From: Anas platyrhynchos
Lineage: Eukaryota; Chordata; Aves; Anseriformes; Anatidae
DNA: 64,000 nt
Direction of reading: 5' to 3'
Assembly (NCBI RefSeq): GCF_047663525.1
Contig: NC_092607.1
Location: 8,155,001 to 8,219,000, forward strand
This document shows positions 1 to 12,933 of the stretch, piece after piece. The position numbers and the translations under genes were made by a program. The notes beneath the pieces were generated by a model that was given only the letters and a program-made list of their open reading frames with translations, searched no databases and was not told where the DNA came from. The first letter of the stretch is position 1, and each line of letters starts with the position of its first letter.

Positions 1-1057
1 ACCTGCAACCATTCACATCCATCAGTGGAACACAGCAGGTGACAGCCTGGATGAAAAGCAGGACAGGGTCCTATTTTAATTCCTAGGGCTAACCTCCTCC
101 ATTGACCAGGGATGCTCAGAGAGCTGTTAAATTGGCTTTGTTTTGTTTTCACTGACAATAACAATCTTCTCAACATCACAGACCTCTGTGGCCAATTTAA
201 TCCCAGTAATGCAGCTCTTCTGAATGTTGGGACCGATCCTGATGAGGTACCGTGGGGCCAGCCCTGCTTTGCAAGGTGCCTCTGCAAGGAAAAGAGCTGT
301 TAACCCGAATTACTTGGCAGCTCCCAGAAATTCTAGCAGGTAATTGTCGCAGGGCAGTCAGTCGCACTTGGCCCCCGTGGCTGCACGAGTCGCTCCAAGA
401 AACTGCAGTAGCTCTGATCACAAATTACTGTGATTTGTCAGCTGTAATACAAGCCCAGCTATGGTTTTGATGCTTTTGCCAGCAACATGTGAAAGAAAAT
501 ATTTGAGTGAAGCGGTCTAAGTCAGGTTGGGTAAAGAAAATGGACAGTGGCGGGGGAGCCAACCTGACCTACCCAGATTTATTTCATGCAGTGGTGAAAC
601 CAGCCCACTGCCTGGATTTAAGACCAGTGGCTATATTTAATCTGTTTGAATAACTTTGGATGGGTGTTAGGCTTCTTTCCTCTGGAAATTATAATCCAAT
701 CCTGCGTACCATGTAAATAATTTAATAACCTCCTGTAATATCTCTCCTCTTGGAGCAATTACACATAACACTGGAAACACAAGCACGTCTCTGACAACAA
801 AAGCATCTTTTGGAGAAGAATTGCCATAGTTAGAAGAGTAAGATTTTATTTTTTTTACAGATGGAGACCAGAGCCACATTGGGTGGGAAGTGGGAACTCC
901 ACACTGGTTCCCTTCATAGGTTACTGCTGGAAAACTCAGCATTTTCTGCTTCCAGGTTGGAGTTTTTGAGGTCCACTGAGCTCATCTGGTGAAAAATGTC
1001 AGATAATTGCAAATGCAATGGTAGTCACGTTCATTCTAACAGTGTGTATAACTATGA

Positions 1058-1070
1058 CTATATATATATA
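1058..1070. repeat. (TA)n short dinucleotide repeat
   Basis: CTATATATATATA, with further alternating TATA to about 1100. Too short to say more. Confidence 0.7.
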
Positions 1071-3208
1071 ATTACATAGAGTTATCTAGTTGTATATATG
1101 GTTAGGTGTAAATATAGTTACAAATGGGATTTCAATAACCCAGTAATTAAGTAAATTCCTGTTGAAAGTTCTAGACTTGCAGTGAGACCTTGGCGAAGGA
1201 CAACCACATTTACCCCGGTGCCTCACAAGAGCCCATTGCAGAATTGGGTCCATTTTTTTAACGGACTTCTTTATGAACCTGTGTCCTCCAGTAAGGATCA
1301 GAAAGGACGGTGCTTTGGTGTGCATTCATTTGAGCTTTTCTTCCTCCTGAATCTGCATACGCTGTGTGACAAGGAAGCCTGCTGAAGGTTAATTGTTACT
1401 CTAGGATATTATGTGCCTTCTCTCTTGTTAATTTTGGGGGCAGGGTGTGGAAAGGAAATCCCTGGTACTTGAACCTTGCTGGAAATATCTGGATGGTTGC
1501 TTAAAACAAATGTTTGCCTTACAAGAAAAAAACAGTCCAAAGGTATTTCTCTTTTAAACAAAACTTGCATAAAAAGCCACAGATTTTACCTGCTGCTGTT
1601 TGTGTTCCTGTAGCCCTGAGAAGAGGTCTGAGTCAGGAACCTCTGTGACTTTTTTGGGGGTTGTTTTAGCAGAAGCCTCATTCCCTTTACTCTCCACCAA
1701 TGTCAGAGTCCGTCTGTGGCATAAACCCTTGGTTAAGACCCAAATTACCACCTTAACTCCAAGGACACAAGTGAAATGAGTGAATGGAAGAGGTCTTTCA
1801 CCTTCCAAAACGTTTTTTGTTTGTTTTTGTTTTTGATTCTCCTGGGTAACAGAAAAGCCCATACTGCCCTCACACCTCTTGGGAGGGAAGGGAAGGCGAG
1901 AAGGCAGGGAGAGGTGCATCCTCCACCAGTACCAAGGGGCCTGGCTGATGCAGGAATTTGATTTTTTATTTGAAGATCCTTGATGGTATTTCCAAGCAGG
2001 GGATGGAACAGAGGATTTACCCAGCCCAGCTGAGATGGATCAGCAAGGCGATTGCAGCTGAGCTCCTAGCCCCAGCTGAGGGCTGTGCAGTGCTGCTGGA
2101 GGAGGCAGAGCCATCAGGTTCCCCTTCACTGACTGATGAGCTGCCTGCGAGTGTCTGGCAGGTTCATTTCCAACCCCATCCTTTTAATTCTAGCCCCTCT
2201 TTCTTCCACGTGAACCACCAGGGAGTAAATACGTGAGGGTTTCTACCCAATTACACCTCCTTTTAACAGCATTAGGAAAACGAGGAGCTGCTCGATACCT
2301 AGCTGAGGTGGACGGAATATTTAGCATCTAAGAAATGTCCGTGACCTTCTGGATGTAAGGTGGCAGAGCAGCCCATGCTGTGCTACATCTAATATACATA
2401 TTCATGGCTCGTTTATTCATGAAAGAAATGACTGGATTAGCAATAGTTTGAAGGACACTGATCATGGAGTTGAAATACATGCAAGTTGCTCACAAATTAG
2501 AACTCCATCATCTCTGTAATAAATTGGTAACCATTGTAAATCCTTGCATATCGGTGTTGTTATTGGAAATACCATGTTGTATTTTATTGGATTGGAAACA
2601 TTTCACAGCTATCAACCTGTCAATTATTTTAGCACAACACAAGGTTTTTCATGATGATAGATGGTGATTCTAAATAATTTTTATAAAGTATTTCTACTTA
2701 CCGTGGTGTCAGGAAGCCTGCCTGCCTGTGAAATATTGTGATTTTTGAAGCACTCACCTGATAACACTCCTTAATTGTGTAACATTAATCTATGTGTCAA
2801 TCAAATGCTTGCAGACTAATATATGGAATTTTTTTTTCCTTAGATTTCCATAGAGGGGGAAAAATTAAGATCATAGAAAACTCTTGGCAGCATATGAAGG
2901 GAGAAGCAATGCCAGACTTGTAACCAATCATGAAAATGCATGTTGTGAAGAATAAAGAAATGATGAACCCTCTTCACTAATGAACTCTACTTTTATTCAG
3001 AATGAAGATGTCTTCCAGCAACATGTTTTTTCTTTCTCTTTCTTTCTCCCCACTTCTAACATGCTGAGTAAAAAGAAAAAAGCCCAGTTCTACATGTCTT
3101 GAACAGATTCAAACATCTGTGAATAAATAAGTGCTAAACATTAGATACCTCCCATTTAAGTTTCAAAGTCTCTTTCAGAGGATAGTAAATGATATTATTT
3201 TGCCTCCC

Positions 3209-3290
3209 AGAAAGGAAAATTAATTCACAGAGAGGCTGACTTAACTGGGATCACGCAATGAGTGGGAAGCAGAGAGAGCTCTGCTATCCT
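3209..3290 (-). mobile_element. MIR-like ancient SINE relic
   Basis: GGAAAATTAATTCACAGAGAGGCTGACTTAA and the following GGGATCACGCAATGAGTGGGAAGCAGAG, read as separate blocks, follow the order seen in MIR/CORE-SINE reverse complements (fraction to GAGG, cacagag-gg, ttaac, gatcac, agtgg, agag). The match is by eye and heavily diverged. Confidence 0.4.
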
Positions 3291-4980
3291 ACAGAGTGCG
3301 CTGAGATCCCAAAATATTTGAGAGGTCAAGCAGGCCAAAAGTTATTACTTCTAACATGAAAGTGTTGAGCATTTTTACATTCAGCCAGAAAGGCTGCGAG
3401 GGAAGGGGAGCGGTCGCCGTGGGGGAATGGGGCCATGGAAGTGATGGGGACAGCCCCTGGCATGGGTGCAGCTCCCCGCACAGGAGGAGGCACTCAGGGG
3501 AGGCTGGGGCAAGGGGCAGCTGCCTCCTCTTGCAGGGCCACCGTGTCCCCCTCACAACCTGCTGTGGCAGAGCCTTGGAGAAGGGTGCTTCAGACTTTTC
3601 TCCTCTATGATCACAGCACAGAGCAAGCTGCTTGCTTTGGTGACACTGCTCCCTAGTCCTTGGTCAGCCTGGGCCATGGCAGAGAGGACTGCCTGTGGTT
3701 GTCCCCATCTTCTACTGCACCCTGATCCTTCTCCCAGCCTAAGCCAGCCTGTAATCCTCCTCCAGCTGGAAATAAACCCCATCTCAATTACACACCACAC
3801 TAGAGCTCTCTCCTGCTGCTGCTGCTGCTCTGGTTTTTATTGCTAGCACCAAGTGAGCTGGGGCCGCAGTCCTGTTCACCTGATTCCTGAGCTTGGTGTG
3901 GAATGGGAAAAAAAAAAAATTGTGGGACCCAGTACGGTGCCACAAAACCAAGCCAGCTACAGCAAGGGGTGCTGGATTGGAAAGTACACCTGTGTCAGGA
4001 GGGTTTCCAGTCCCCATCACAGTGGATTCTGCCCCAGTCCCAAGGGTCTGCATGTGTCAGCACTGACCGCTCCGAACAACCATGGCAGGACTGGACTCGA
4101 GGTGGTCCAGGACTTTTCCCTATTTATACACCATGCACCTTTCCAACCATTACACTGATTTTATATGTGCAAGCCTGTTTCAGCAATTAGAGCAAAAATC
4201 TTTATAGCTCTTTTGGTTTGAATTGGGTTGGTTTCAAACCCAGGTACTAAAATGGATAAAATTATCTTGAAAAGCTAAGGAATTACACTGTACTCTCAAC
4301 TCCTCTGCATCATGTTATGAAAGACACAAAGATAATATTTGTATAAATTAAGGCTATTGGAGACGTATGGTATTTCAGTTTCTGCTTCATTAAGTTGTCC
4401 TCCAGCCCTGAACATCCCTCGATCTATTCTGCAGCACTTTTCTATTTTAAATTTAATCTACCCTGCTGCAGAATGGAAGCTTAAAAGGATATTGCCTCTT
4501 TAAATTAAATGTGGAAAAAAAATAACAATGGTGGAATTCTTGCTGAAGTGAATGCAATCTATTATATAACTTCTAGAATTCATAATATTTTCATGTCTGT
4601 TAGCCTCCCTACTAGTTCAGTGGTGTATTTCTTCACTGTTTCACTATGGCCACAATCACTTTTTTTTTTTTTTTCAGTGATTGTAAAAGACCAGAAGAAA
4701 CCACTGTGACCACCTAATCTGATTTCATATGTATAATAGACCATAGGACATGTCTGGATTAATTTCTAATTTGATTAAAATTAATCTTGGGAAAATATCC
4801 AAACTTTTCCCTACAATTTCCAAGCAATGGAATATCCATTTACAACCCCTCATGAGTTGTTCCAATCCCAGATTATTTTAGACTTATTTTTACAGAGAAG
4901 TGCCCTCTGTTTGGAGGCTGGAATTTCATCTTCCTCTGATTTGTAGTTATTGGATCCTTCCTCTGCTTCCTCTGTGGGAT

Positions 4981-4999
4981 CTGTGTGTGTGTGTGTGTT
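4981..4999. repeat. (GT)n short dinucleotide repeat
   Basis: TGTGTGTGTGTGTGTGT, followed by TTGGTGGTGG. Confidence 0.85.
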
Positions 5000-5910
5000 G
5001 GTGGTGGCCAACATACCAGGACCAAGACATTTTCACCAGAATGGTCACGACTCTTCTGTGAGCCCTGCTACCAGCCAGGCAATGAGCCAACCAAGCTAGC
5101 TGCTAGGAAATAAAGTGATGATTCAAAACAGGTTCTCCTGAGGATTACCCACCTCATACAGCCCTACCTGGGCATCTGCCCTGCTACCACATGTAGAATT
5201 TTCTCCCAGAGTTGGGCATCCAAAGGCCTCCTTTTAATCAGAGTCTCATGTTCTGGCTGTCTGCCTGGGTGGGCAAGAGACAGGGATTGGTTTTGCAACA
5301 GCACCCAAGGGTGCAAGAACCCATTCCCAAAGATGCCTGGCACCATTGCTTTCGTATTCTGCTCTGCCAAAGCTGTTCTGCTTTGGACAGAATAACTTGT
5401 GCCAGAGAGAGGGAAGGGGGCTGCAAACACGCATGTGTAGGTGAATGAGTGGTAGTTTACATATCTGCTTGGTGCATAAATCATGCTGCACATCGGGTAG
5501 ATTTGGTGGAAGTGCACTGAGAAACCATGAGCCTTCAGCCTGGGAGAGACGGAATACCTTATTTTCATGTATGTGAATGAGACCTGCGTTGGAGACAGGC
5601 AGCCAGTTGCTTCTGGCTGTCTCAGGAGCAGAACTTCATGGGCCTGAAGAGCTTTGCTGGTAATACTGCAGGTGCCTCCAGACTGTAGGTTTAAGGAACA
5701 GTCTGGTGGGGATTTTGAGCATCTAATCACAAGACTTAATGTTCCCATAATAGGTGTTCAGCTTCTTGTTTGTATCTGGGTCATCAGGTCCTCAAAGGAC
5801 AGGAGTTGTGTATTGTAAAACATCCTGAAGTTATTGCTCTGCTGGTGGGAGAGAGTTGTTTTGAAGATGGGTAAATTCCTAGAAATAGAATTACCAGAAT
5901 GGGGATGAAA

Positions 5911-6080
5911 GAGACACCCAGAGAGGTGGTGGGATCTCCACTCCTGGAGATTTTTCAAGACTTCTCCATCCAAAGCCATGGATGACCTGATCTGATGCTG
6001 ACGACAAACCTGTTTTGAGAGGGAGGTTGGATGAATGAGAGACCTCCGGAGCTCCTTTCCAGCCAACATTTCTGTCATGT
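5911..6080 (+). mobile_element. CR1 LINE fragment, 3' end, 5'-truncated and degraded
   Basis: The sequence from CCCAGAGAGGTGGTGGGATC through CTGGAGATTTTTCAAGACTT, CTGATCTGATGCTG, GAGGGAGGTTGGATG and CCTTTCCAGCCAACATTTCT follows the CR1 3' consensus in sense orientation. It ends in TTTCTGTCATGTG, a degenerate form of the terminal octamer. Only about 170 bp remain and no reverse transcriptase sequence is present. Subfamily differs from the copy at the right edge of the window. Confidence 0.9.
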
Positions 6081-9000
6081 GGGAGCATGGAGGGATGCAG
6101 TCGGGGGGGGAAGGGGGGGTCTGTCATTGCCTGTGTGGAGTCATAGCAGAGTCATCAGCAGGTTCTCTAATGCGAAGCAGCTCCTCCCGCACTCCAGCTA
6201 TGAGAGAAAGCTCTCGTGGGCGTTCTCAGTGAGAGTGCCCTGGGAAAAAGCAATTGCAGTCTGGGGAGGGGGAATTAAACTGTGTCATTGAGAACAGCGA
6301 TTAAAGAAGCCAAGAGAGATTTCAAGGAAAAAAAGCATGAATCTATAGGGCACATTAGTTAATTAAAACAGAAGCACCATCTTCAGAAAGATGATTTTCA
6401 TTCACGGGAAGCTTCTGTTTTCTGCTAAAGGCATACTGAACTGGCGACAGTAGCTCAAGACAACCGTGGTTGCTTTTGGAATAAAGCTGTTAGTTCAGAA
6501 GAGGAACAAACACACCCCTTCCCTGGAGTCCCAAGTTCTTGGCTGGAGGAGCTTCCAGCCCTGCTGTACTGCATGTTCAGGGTGGAGCAAAGTGATTCAA
6601 GCGAAGGCAGATACTGATTATAGTTTAATTGCTTCTGCAATGCCTCTCTTCCTTGTCTTTGCTATCTCCTGGCAGAAAGCATCTCACCCCCATTGGAGGC
6701 TGGGGTGAAACTTTAGCCCCGACAAAGTCTGATGGCCAAATTCCCACGGACTCTGTTCTCCCAGGAACGTGACCATGTTTTGTGTGCAATGGGGCCTCCA
6801 CTCCCTTTCTTCTGCATCCCCTTTGGATCCCAGTTGTGAGCTCACTCTCCATATCATCTGCTGGATCAGCTCAGGCCCATCTGGGAGCTGGGCTGTGCTC
6901 CCATAGTGAAGGTCTGTAAAAAGGAGTACATGACGGAGGGACTCAAGTAACCCCTGGGTACATTACTTCTAGAGCTAATCGGTCACGAAGCAAAAGGCTA
7001 GAAATAGATTTACTTTCAAAGGCCTAGGATTTTATTTTATTTTTAATTGAAGGGGAGCAGTACTTTCCCCACTTAATGAAAAAGGCCTTTTCCTTGTCAT
7101 AACCAAGAAAGGAGGCTGCAGCACTTGGCAAACAAACTTCTATTAAGTGCATTTGCTGGAAATGTTTATACTTTGGTCTTGACAACTATCTTGAATATAC
7201 TGAGCATTGCACTGTGCTCTAGCTTGCATAATTGTGACATGGGAGCAAAGTCCTTACGGGGGAGGTGATAGGCACTTTCCTTGGGATCTTTTTTTTTTTT
7301 TTTTAATACCTGCCACTTGTAATCAGAGGCAAGAACTTGTTTTGGAAAGTATTTTCCTGCTCTCCAGGGATTTTCTCTTTCCCTTGGCTGACTTGAGCAG
7401 CAGCACGAGAAGAATGAAGGGAGCAAAAAGGAGGGAGGAACTCCTTCAGAGCAGGGAAATCACCACTACCTTCCATGCAGGGTGGCAGATGTTTAACGAG
7501 GGGTTCTCTGCCTTCCTCCAAAACTCCCCTTCTGCAGCATGTTGCCTGGAAACCCTCTGCTTCTTCCCCTTTCACATATAATTACTGCAAATTGCTGAAA
7601 ACTTTATCTAAACTCCTATCAGACAGACAAATCACTGTTTGATCAGGGCAGATACATGGACCTGAGTGATTCCAAAAGTTAATCTCCACTTGATTTGGGT
7701 TTTTGGTGTGGTTTTCTTTCCCTACTGTCAGGATTCAACCCAGTATTTCCCTAGCTGTGTAACAGGAATCTGTGCTCATTCAAAAAGGCCTGGGTTCTCC
7801 GATTTTGTATATGAGTAGAAGATAAGAAAGGAGGTAGACAGAGATTAGCATAAGAGACTGGTTAGATGAATATGAATGGGTGCTCTCACTTCGAGGCAAA
7901 TGGATGGCAGCTCAACAGATGGTGGTTGCTCACCAGCCCCTGCCAAACGCTGCCGGCGTGGGGCTCTCCTTGTGGATGGGTGTCCCCTTTACAGCTTGAT
8001 TTCCCTTCTGGAAGCCTCCACAGAAAGGCAGCGAAATGTAACCCACATGAGGAAGGAATTACTCTTCGCCCCCAGCCTCTGTCTTTGCGGTCGGAGGCTG
8101 GGCTGACGCACCGCGTGGGGAGAGAGCCGGAGGGCAATAACCCGTCATCTCGGTGCCATGCTAATTCCGCGGTTAAATACAAGGGTGTCGCACGGCGCTG
8201 GTGCTGCTGCTGGCACGGCTCCCTGACACCGACGGGACACGCACGCAGGTGGGGCTTGGCGGCACTCCGGTTCCCAGCGCCGAACCTACAGCCCATTCCC
8301 TACGTGGGGCTGGAGAGGTGAGGGTGCCTTCCAGGGCTGCGACCTCCCCAGGGAGGTGGAAGCACCTCTGGCAGGAAAGAGCAAAATGAGAAGTGTATCT
8401 GAAAGCCTCCTTTTCCCACCTACTCATGCAAGGGAGCCAAATGAGAAGAAAGTGGACATGAGGCTGAGCTTTGGATTTTGATTCTGGTTCATTTTTTCTG
8501 GAAGAGTTTCATCCAAAGCTGGGAGATGCAAGTTCTGGCCATTGTTTGCAGGCTCCCAGGGAAGGAGCTGGGGTTCTCCAGGACCACTTCAGGTTGGAAG
8601 CAGGCTGCATCATGAAGCTGCCAGGAAGAATTCACTCTGTCTGCAATATGCAGAGCCAGGGTGAAGCAGGGAGCCTAAATCACCCAGATGACTTCTAGAA
8701 CGATTAGTCTCCCCCAGGTCAAGAATGTAGGCAAACCTGACCCGAGGGCTAGCTGCCCTCTGGGCTTGCTTTTATTATTATTATTTTCCTCTGACAAACG
8801 CCTGGCTGCTGCTTCAGCCACTGCCCAGATTGCATTTCCCCTGTGGAGTGCAGGAGCTGCCGAGGCACCAAGGAGTTAACCTGTGCTGGAGGCAGGCAGG
8901 GAGCCCACAGCCCCAGACTGCCTTCTCTCCCCTGCTCGTGAGAATCCCTCTTCCCAAACTGCTTCGCACACTCACAGTGCTCACAGTTAACAGGTTGTTT

Positions 9001-9199
9001 GTCTTGCAGTGGATCGGAGGGACTCTGTGTAAACCTCCATACAACTGAATTTAATTACCTGCCAAACCTGCACCAGGGCATAAGCCCACATGTTGTATGT
9101 GACATTACCAGTAGAGCAAGTACTGGAATGCAGGGGCTAGAATAATTTGACAGCTAACATAAAGCACCGTGATTTATATTTTGGTTATATTGAGATTCT

Positions 9200-9235
9200 C
9201 CCCACCAACCCCCCTCCCTTCCCCCCCCCCCCACC
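9200..9235. repeat. C-rich tract
   Basis: CCCC blocks ending in a run of 12 C at 9221-9232, inside otherwise AT-rich sequence. Confidence 0.85.
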
Positions 9236-10333
9236 TTTGAACACTCATATAAATATTTACTTGGATCCTAGGACCTTGCTTAACCCTCACGGTGCCACAT
9301 TTTATCTTCTTCCTTTTTTCTTTTTTCTTTTTTTTCTTGGCATTTTTGGTTTTTCAGCAGCTACTCCAGAAATGCCTTTCATTTTCAAACATGGAAGATT
9401 TAAAGCAAAAATAATTTCACCTTTAAACTGCCTCATCTGTAAACAATGTGATCCAGTAAGCTTTATATATTTACTGTCATGTTCAATTGAAAACAGATCA
9501 TGGAGAAAGGTTTCTTTTAAGACACAAGATGTTTAATAGAAACATTGGTTTATATTCTGGAGCAGAGACCAGCTGATACCTCTGCTATGTTTTAAATTTG
9601 ATCCCAGCTACTCTATCTCATTAATTATTGAGCTCAGTAATGTGAATATAAAATCTGTTTGTTTCAAATTTAAACTTACCTGATTTCAATGCTACCAGGA
9701 AAGGGTCCATTTATTTTATGTCACCTCGTGGGTTAAGTCTGCACACAGTAGGACAGAAATCACCCCATGGGAGAAATCTGCTAATACAGAAAATCAGAAA
9801 GCCGTAGGTTTTTCTCTTACTGTTATTATCATGATTCCTGTCTGGCTACCTGACTTACGCAGGAGTCACTTAGCCCCAGAGGCTCACAGGTATTCGCTTA
9901 ATTCCCTGCTCTTACGGGTGTCTGGCTTGAGAAAAGAGAGAACCTGGAAATACCCTTCCACAGACATTTTCCGCCGCCATCCTTGCTATGCCCTTTATCC
10001 ATCTGTGGGTTAACCTGTCGCTCCTCCAAACCAGTGCTGGACCAAATGAATTTGTGCTTTTCCAATCCTTGAGATCAGCATGTGCTCTCGCAGCCCAGTG
10101 TAGCGTTACCGCTGCAATACCCAGAATGAAATGCCTGATCCACAGGTCAAGGCTGACATAAAAATAAGGATGGACTGTGTCAAGAGGAGTTTAACAGTCC
10201 CATCGTTCTGAGGTCCTGAATGTACCCTGTGTTTCTCTGCTTCAGCATCCACACGGGATAGCTCGGTCCTAGAGCTGATGCTAACATTGCAATAGCACCA
10301 CCACGACATGTGGAGCTGGATGCCATGCAAGAT

Positions 10334-10349
10334 GGGGGGGGGGGGGGGG
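10334..10349. repeat. Poly(G) tract, 16 bp
   Basis: 16 consecutive G; length is likely uncertain in any assembly. Confidence 0.9.
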
Positions 10350-12479
10350 TCAGACTGAGGATAAATATAAAAGCTTTACCTTAGAATCACGTAGGTAGAG
10401 ATTTCAGACTCAAAACCCTTTTGCCTGTAATCTTTGGCCACCTTAAATCAGGGGGAAATGGAGATCCAGCGAGCTGTAAGGGCTGTGTGAGCTCAGAGAG
10501 CTGGCTGCAATGTACGTTCCCTTTCTCGTGTTTGCAGAGGCTTTAGGCAATAACTGCACCATGGCGCAGGAGCAAGGAAGAAGCAGTTAGCAGAAGTCCA
10601 AGGTGCGGGTTTATTGCCCTTTGTAATTTCTCTTCTGAATGGGTCCCCTGAACCAGCAGGAAAGTTTCTGCTCCGTTCACTGGCAAATGAGACAGGACCC
10701 ATTAAAAGACAGGATTACAGCGCCCTGCGCTGCCTGCCCCTCCACGCCCCTTGCTGTAGGCGATGCGGTGCCTGCGCTGCTGGCTGCAGGAGCAGCACAG
10801 CACGGTGGGACCTGTCCCACCAAGCCTGTCCTCGGCCCGTGGTGCCTCAGCTTCCCCACCCAGCTGTCAAAGGGCACAGAGGGGCCTCCTTCCATCGCTT
10901 GCCTGAAGTCCTGCAGAAGAAGGACTGAGTAGTGTTTAATTCTCTGCATGCGGTGTCAGATGCTTGGCACGGATTTCTTGCTACACTTATTTCAGAAAAA
11001 AATTGCACTGCACACAACGCCCTTGTGACAGTGTTTAATATCCATTATAAAGCCAGGAGCATCTTTCTGGAAACAAATGAAGGCCCATTAGTGAGAAGCC
11101 TAGGCTAAAGCAGAACCAGAGCTGTGTTTTATTGGTGGGAGGCTGCGGGATTCGACAGTCAAATACAGGCACAAACTATGCGGTGTATTTGCAACACATA
11201 TGCGGTGTTGCAATACCGAATTAAAGCATCAGAGTTCAGAAATGAACCCATCTCCATATCTGCGCAGACATAACTTAATATCTCTTAGCATCATGGTGAA
11301 AACAGGAGCTTGCAGAGAGCGTACGGTTACCAAAATGTGCATCAGAGCTGCACGGTGCCCGTGTCACTGGAGGAGATCTCCCCGGTATAAACCTTCACCT
11401 ACTGCCTCCAAAACCATGGCAGGAGGAAGGATAAAGAAGTTTGAGATGTTTCTTTAAAGAAAGCACTAAACTTGGTAAAAGGACACATCTTTCCTACCTT
11501 GCTCTCTGCCCCTCATGCCTCAGGATATCATAAATTTTTGATACCAATAAAACAGAATATTTGATGAGCTGCTATTTTGCATTAAAGCAACTTTACATGC
11601 AAGGGTTGCATAATAGGAAGTAAAATTGAATTTTGCCTCAGAACAAGTTCTTATTATTAATTTAAGTGTTTTTTATATATTTTAGCAGCAGCTTATCATT
11701 CTATATATTTAATTTCTTTCAAGTGAGAACACTTAGCATTGGTTTCCTTATCTAAACAAATCCTTTAAAAGAACACATGTATAAAGTGGAAATGCAGTGT
11801 TTTGCATCTGTGCCTTAAGACAAACAGTGAAACTTTAAAAGGGGAAATAAAATATGGCAGAGGACAACTATCTCTAAAGCCTAATAGCAGCCTCTGTGGG
11901 ACAGGAAAACATACTGCTTTCTTTACGTGGAATGCTTTTTTCTCTCTTTGCTGCAATATGTTTATTCCAGCCATATTGTGACAAATCTATGAATAAGATA
12001 AGCCCCCACTGGAGCAATTCTGTTTAAGGCAAAGGATTTGCAGTACCTTAGGTCTGGATAACACCGCAGTCTATTTTCTAACACTTCCACACACCGTGAT
12101 GGGCAGGACCAGCTCACAAATATAAATCGTCTCTCCTCAGTCCTGGATGCAATAGTAGGAAAACATTTTAAAGCACTTCATGCTGTGCTCAGAACTCACT
12201 ACCAAAAGTCACCATTTGAAAGTCAAAAAAAGGCAACACTGAATGCTTTTTTTTTTTTTTCCTTCTTCTCCTTCTTGCATAAAAGAAAAGTCCAGTGTGG
12301 GATCCTAGCAGACCACTGCATGCTGCATTACTGCACACGCTATGTGGGATTATGCAATAAGCTATTTAGGGTGTGCTCTGTGCGCCTGTATGCGTGTAAC
12401 TTCAGATTCACTCTAACCTTAATGGAGTGAAACATAATGATTTAATAAAGAAGAAAAAAAAAAAAAATTGGTCAAATAA

Positions 12480-12902
12480 GGAGCAAAATACCCATTTCCC
12501 TCTCGATCGTGGGGAATTATTCTTTCTTCAGTCCTGCGAAGGAGGAAATCAAAACTTGGCGGGGGGAGAAAGGAAGAAAGAAAAATCCGGGACAGCGCTG
12601 CGAGCCGAAGCAGCGGCAGGGAGGGATGCTGGAGGTAGGGAGCTACTCGGGCAGCCCCCACGGTGCTCGGCAGCCCCGCTCCGAGTTCACCTGGCCGAGC
12701 CGCGGAGCCCCTCCGGCCCTGCGCAAGGGGCTGCGCGGCCGCGGAGCCAGCGGGGGCTCGGCCGAGCGCTGGTGATGTTTTATCCCTCGTCCCCGAAACC
12801 CGACACCCACAGCTCCGAAGAGCTTCCCTGACCTTGGGCTGTCAATCACCGAAAGCGAGCAGCCTGCTATAGAGCCGGATGGGCACTGCGCCAGCTGGGG
12901 AG

Positions 12903-12933
<31 letters not shown>

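Larger units (their letters stand above)
1..5910. other. Non-coding DNA downstream of MAFB; no gene seen
   Basis: Short open frames only, none with a family signature. Composition is mixed. The tract at 2370-2700 is AT-rich, free of simple repeats and carries TATTCATGAAAG, TGGATTAGC (OTX/PITX-like GGATTA) and GCATATC, so it is a candidate conserved element. A 194-codon minus-strand frame at 5164-5748 has no recognisable motif. Confidence 0.5.
6081..12479. other. Non-coding DNA downstream of MAFB; no gene seen
   Basis: No recognisable coding sequence. A somewhat CpG-enriched stretch lies at 8060-8300. Repeat-free AT-rich tracts at about 9350-9700 and 11500-11760 look like possible conserved non-coding sequence. 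Homopolymers at 7288-7304 (T), 9221-9232 (C) and 10334-10349 (G) break the region. Confidence 0.45.

Noticed and set aside
5164..5748. 194-codon minus-strand frame
   Set aside because: No domain, repeat or signal is recognisable, it overlaps frames on the other strand, and no promoter or splice context supports it.
12903..12930. Poly(A) tract as the tail of a processed pseudogene
   Set aside because: No coding or mRNA-like sequence lies directly upstream and no target-site duplication was visible.
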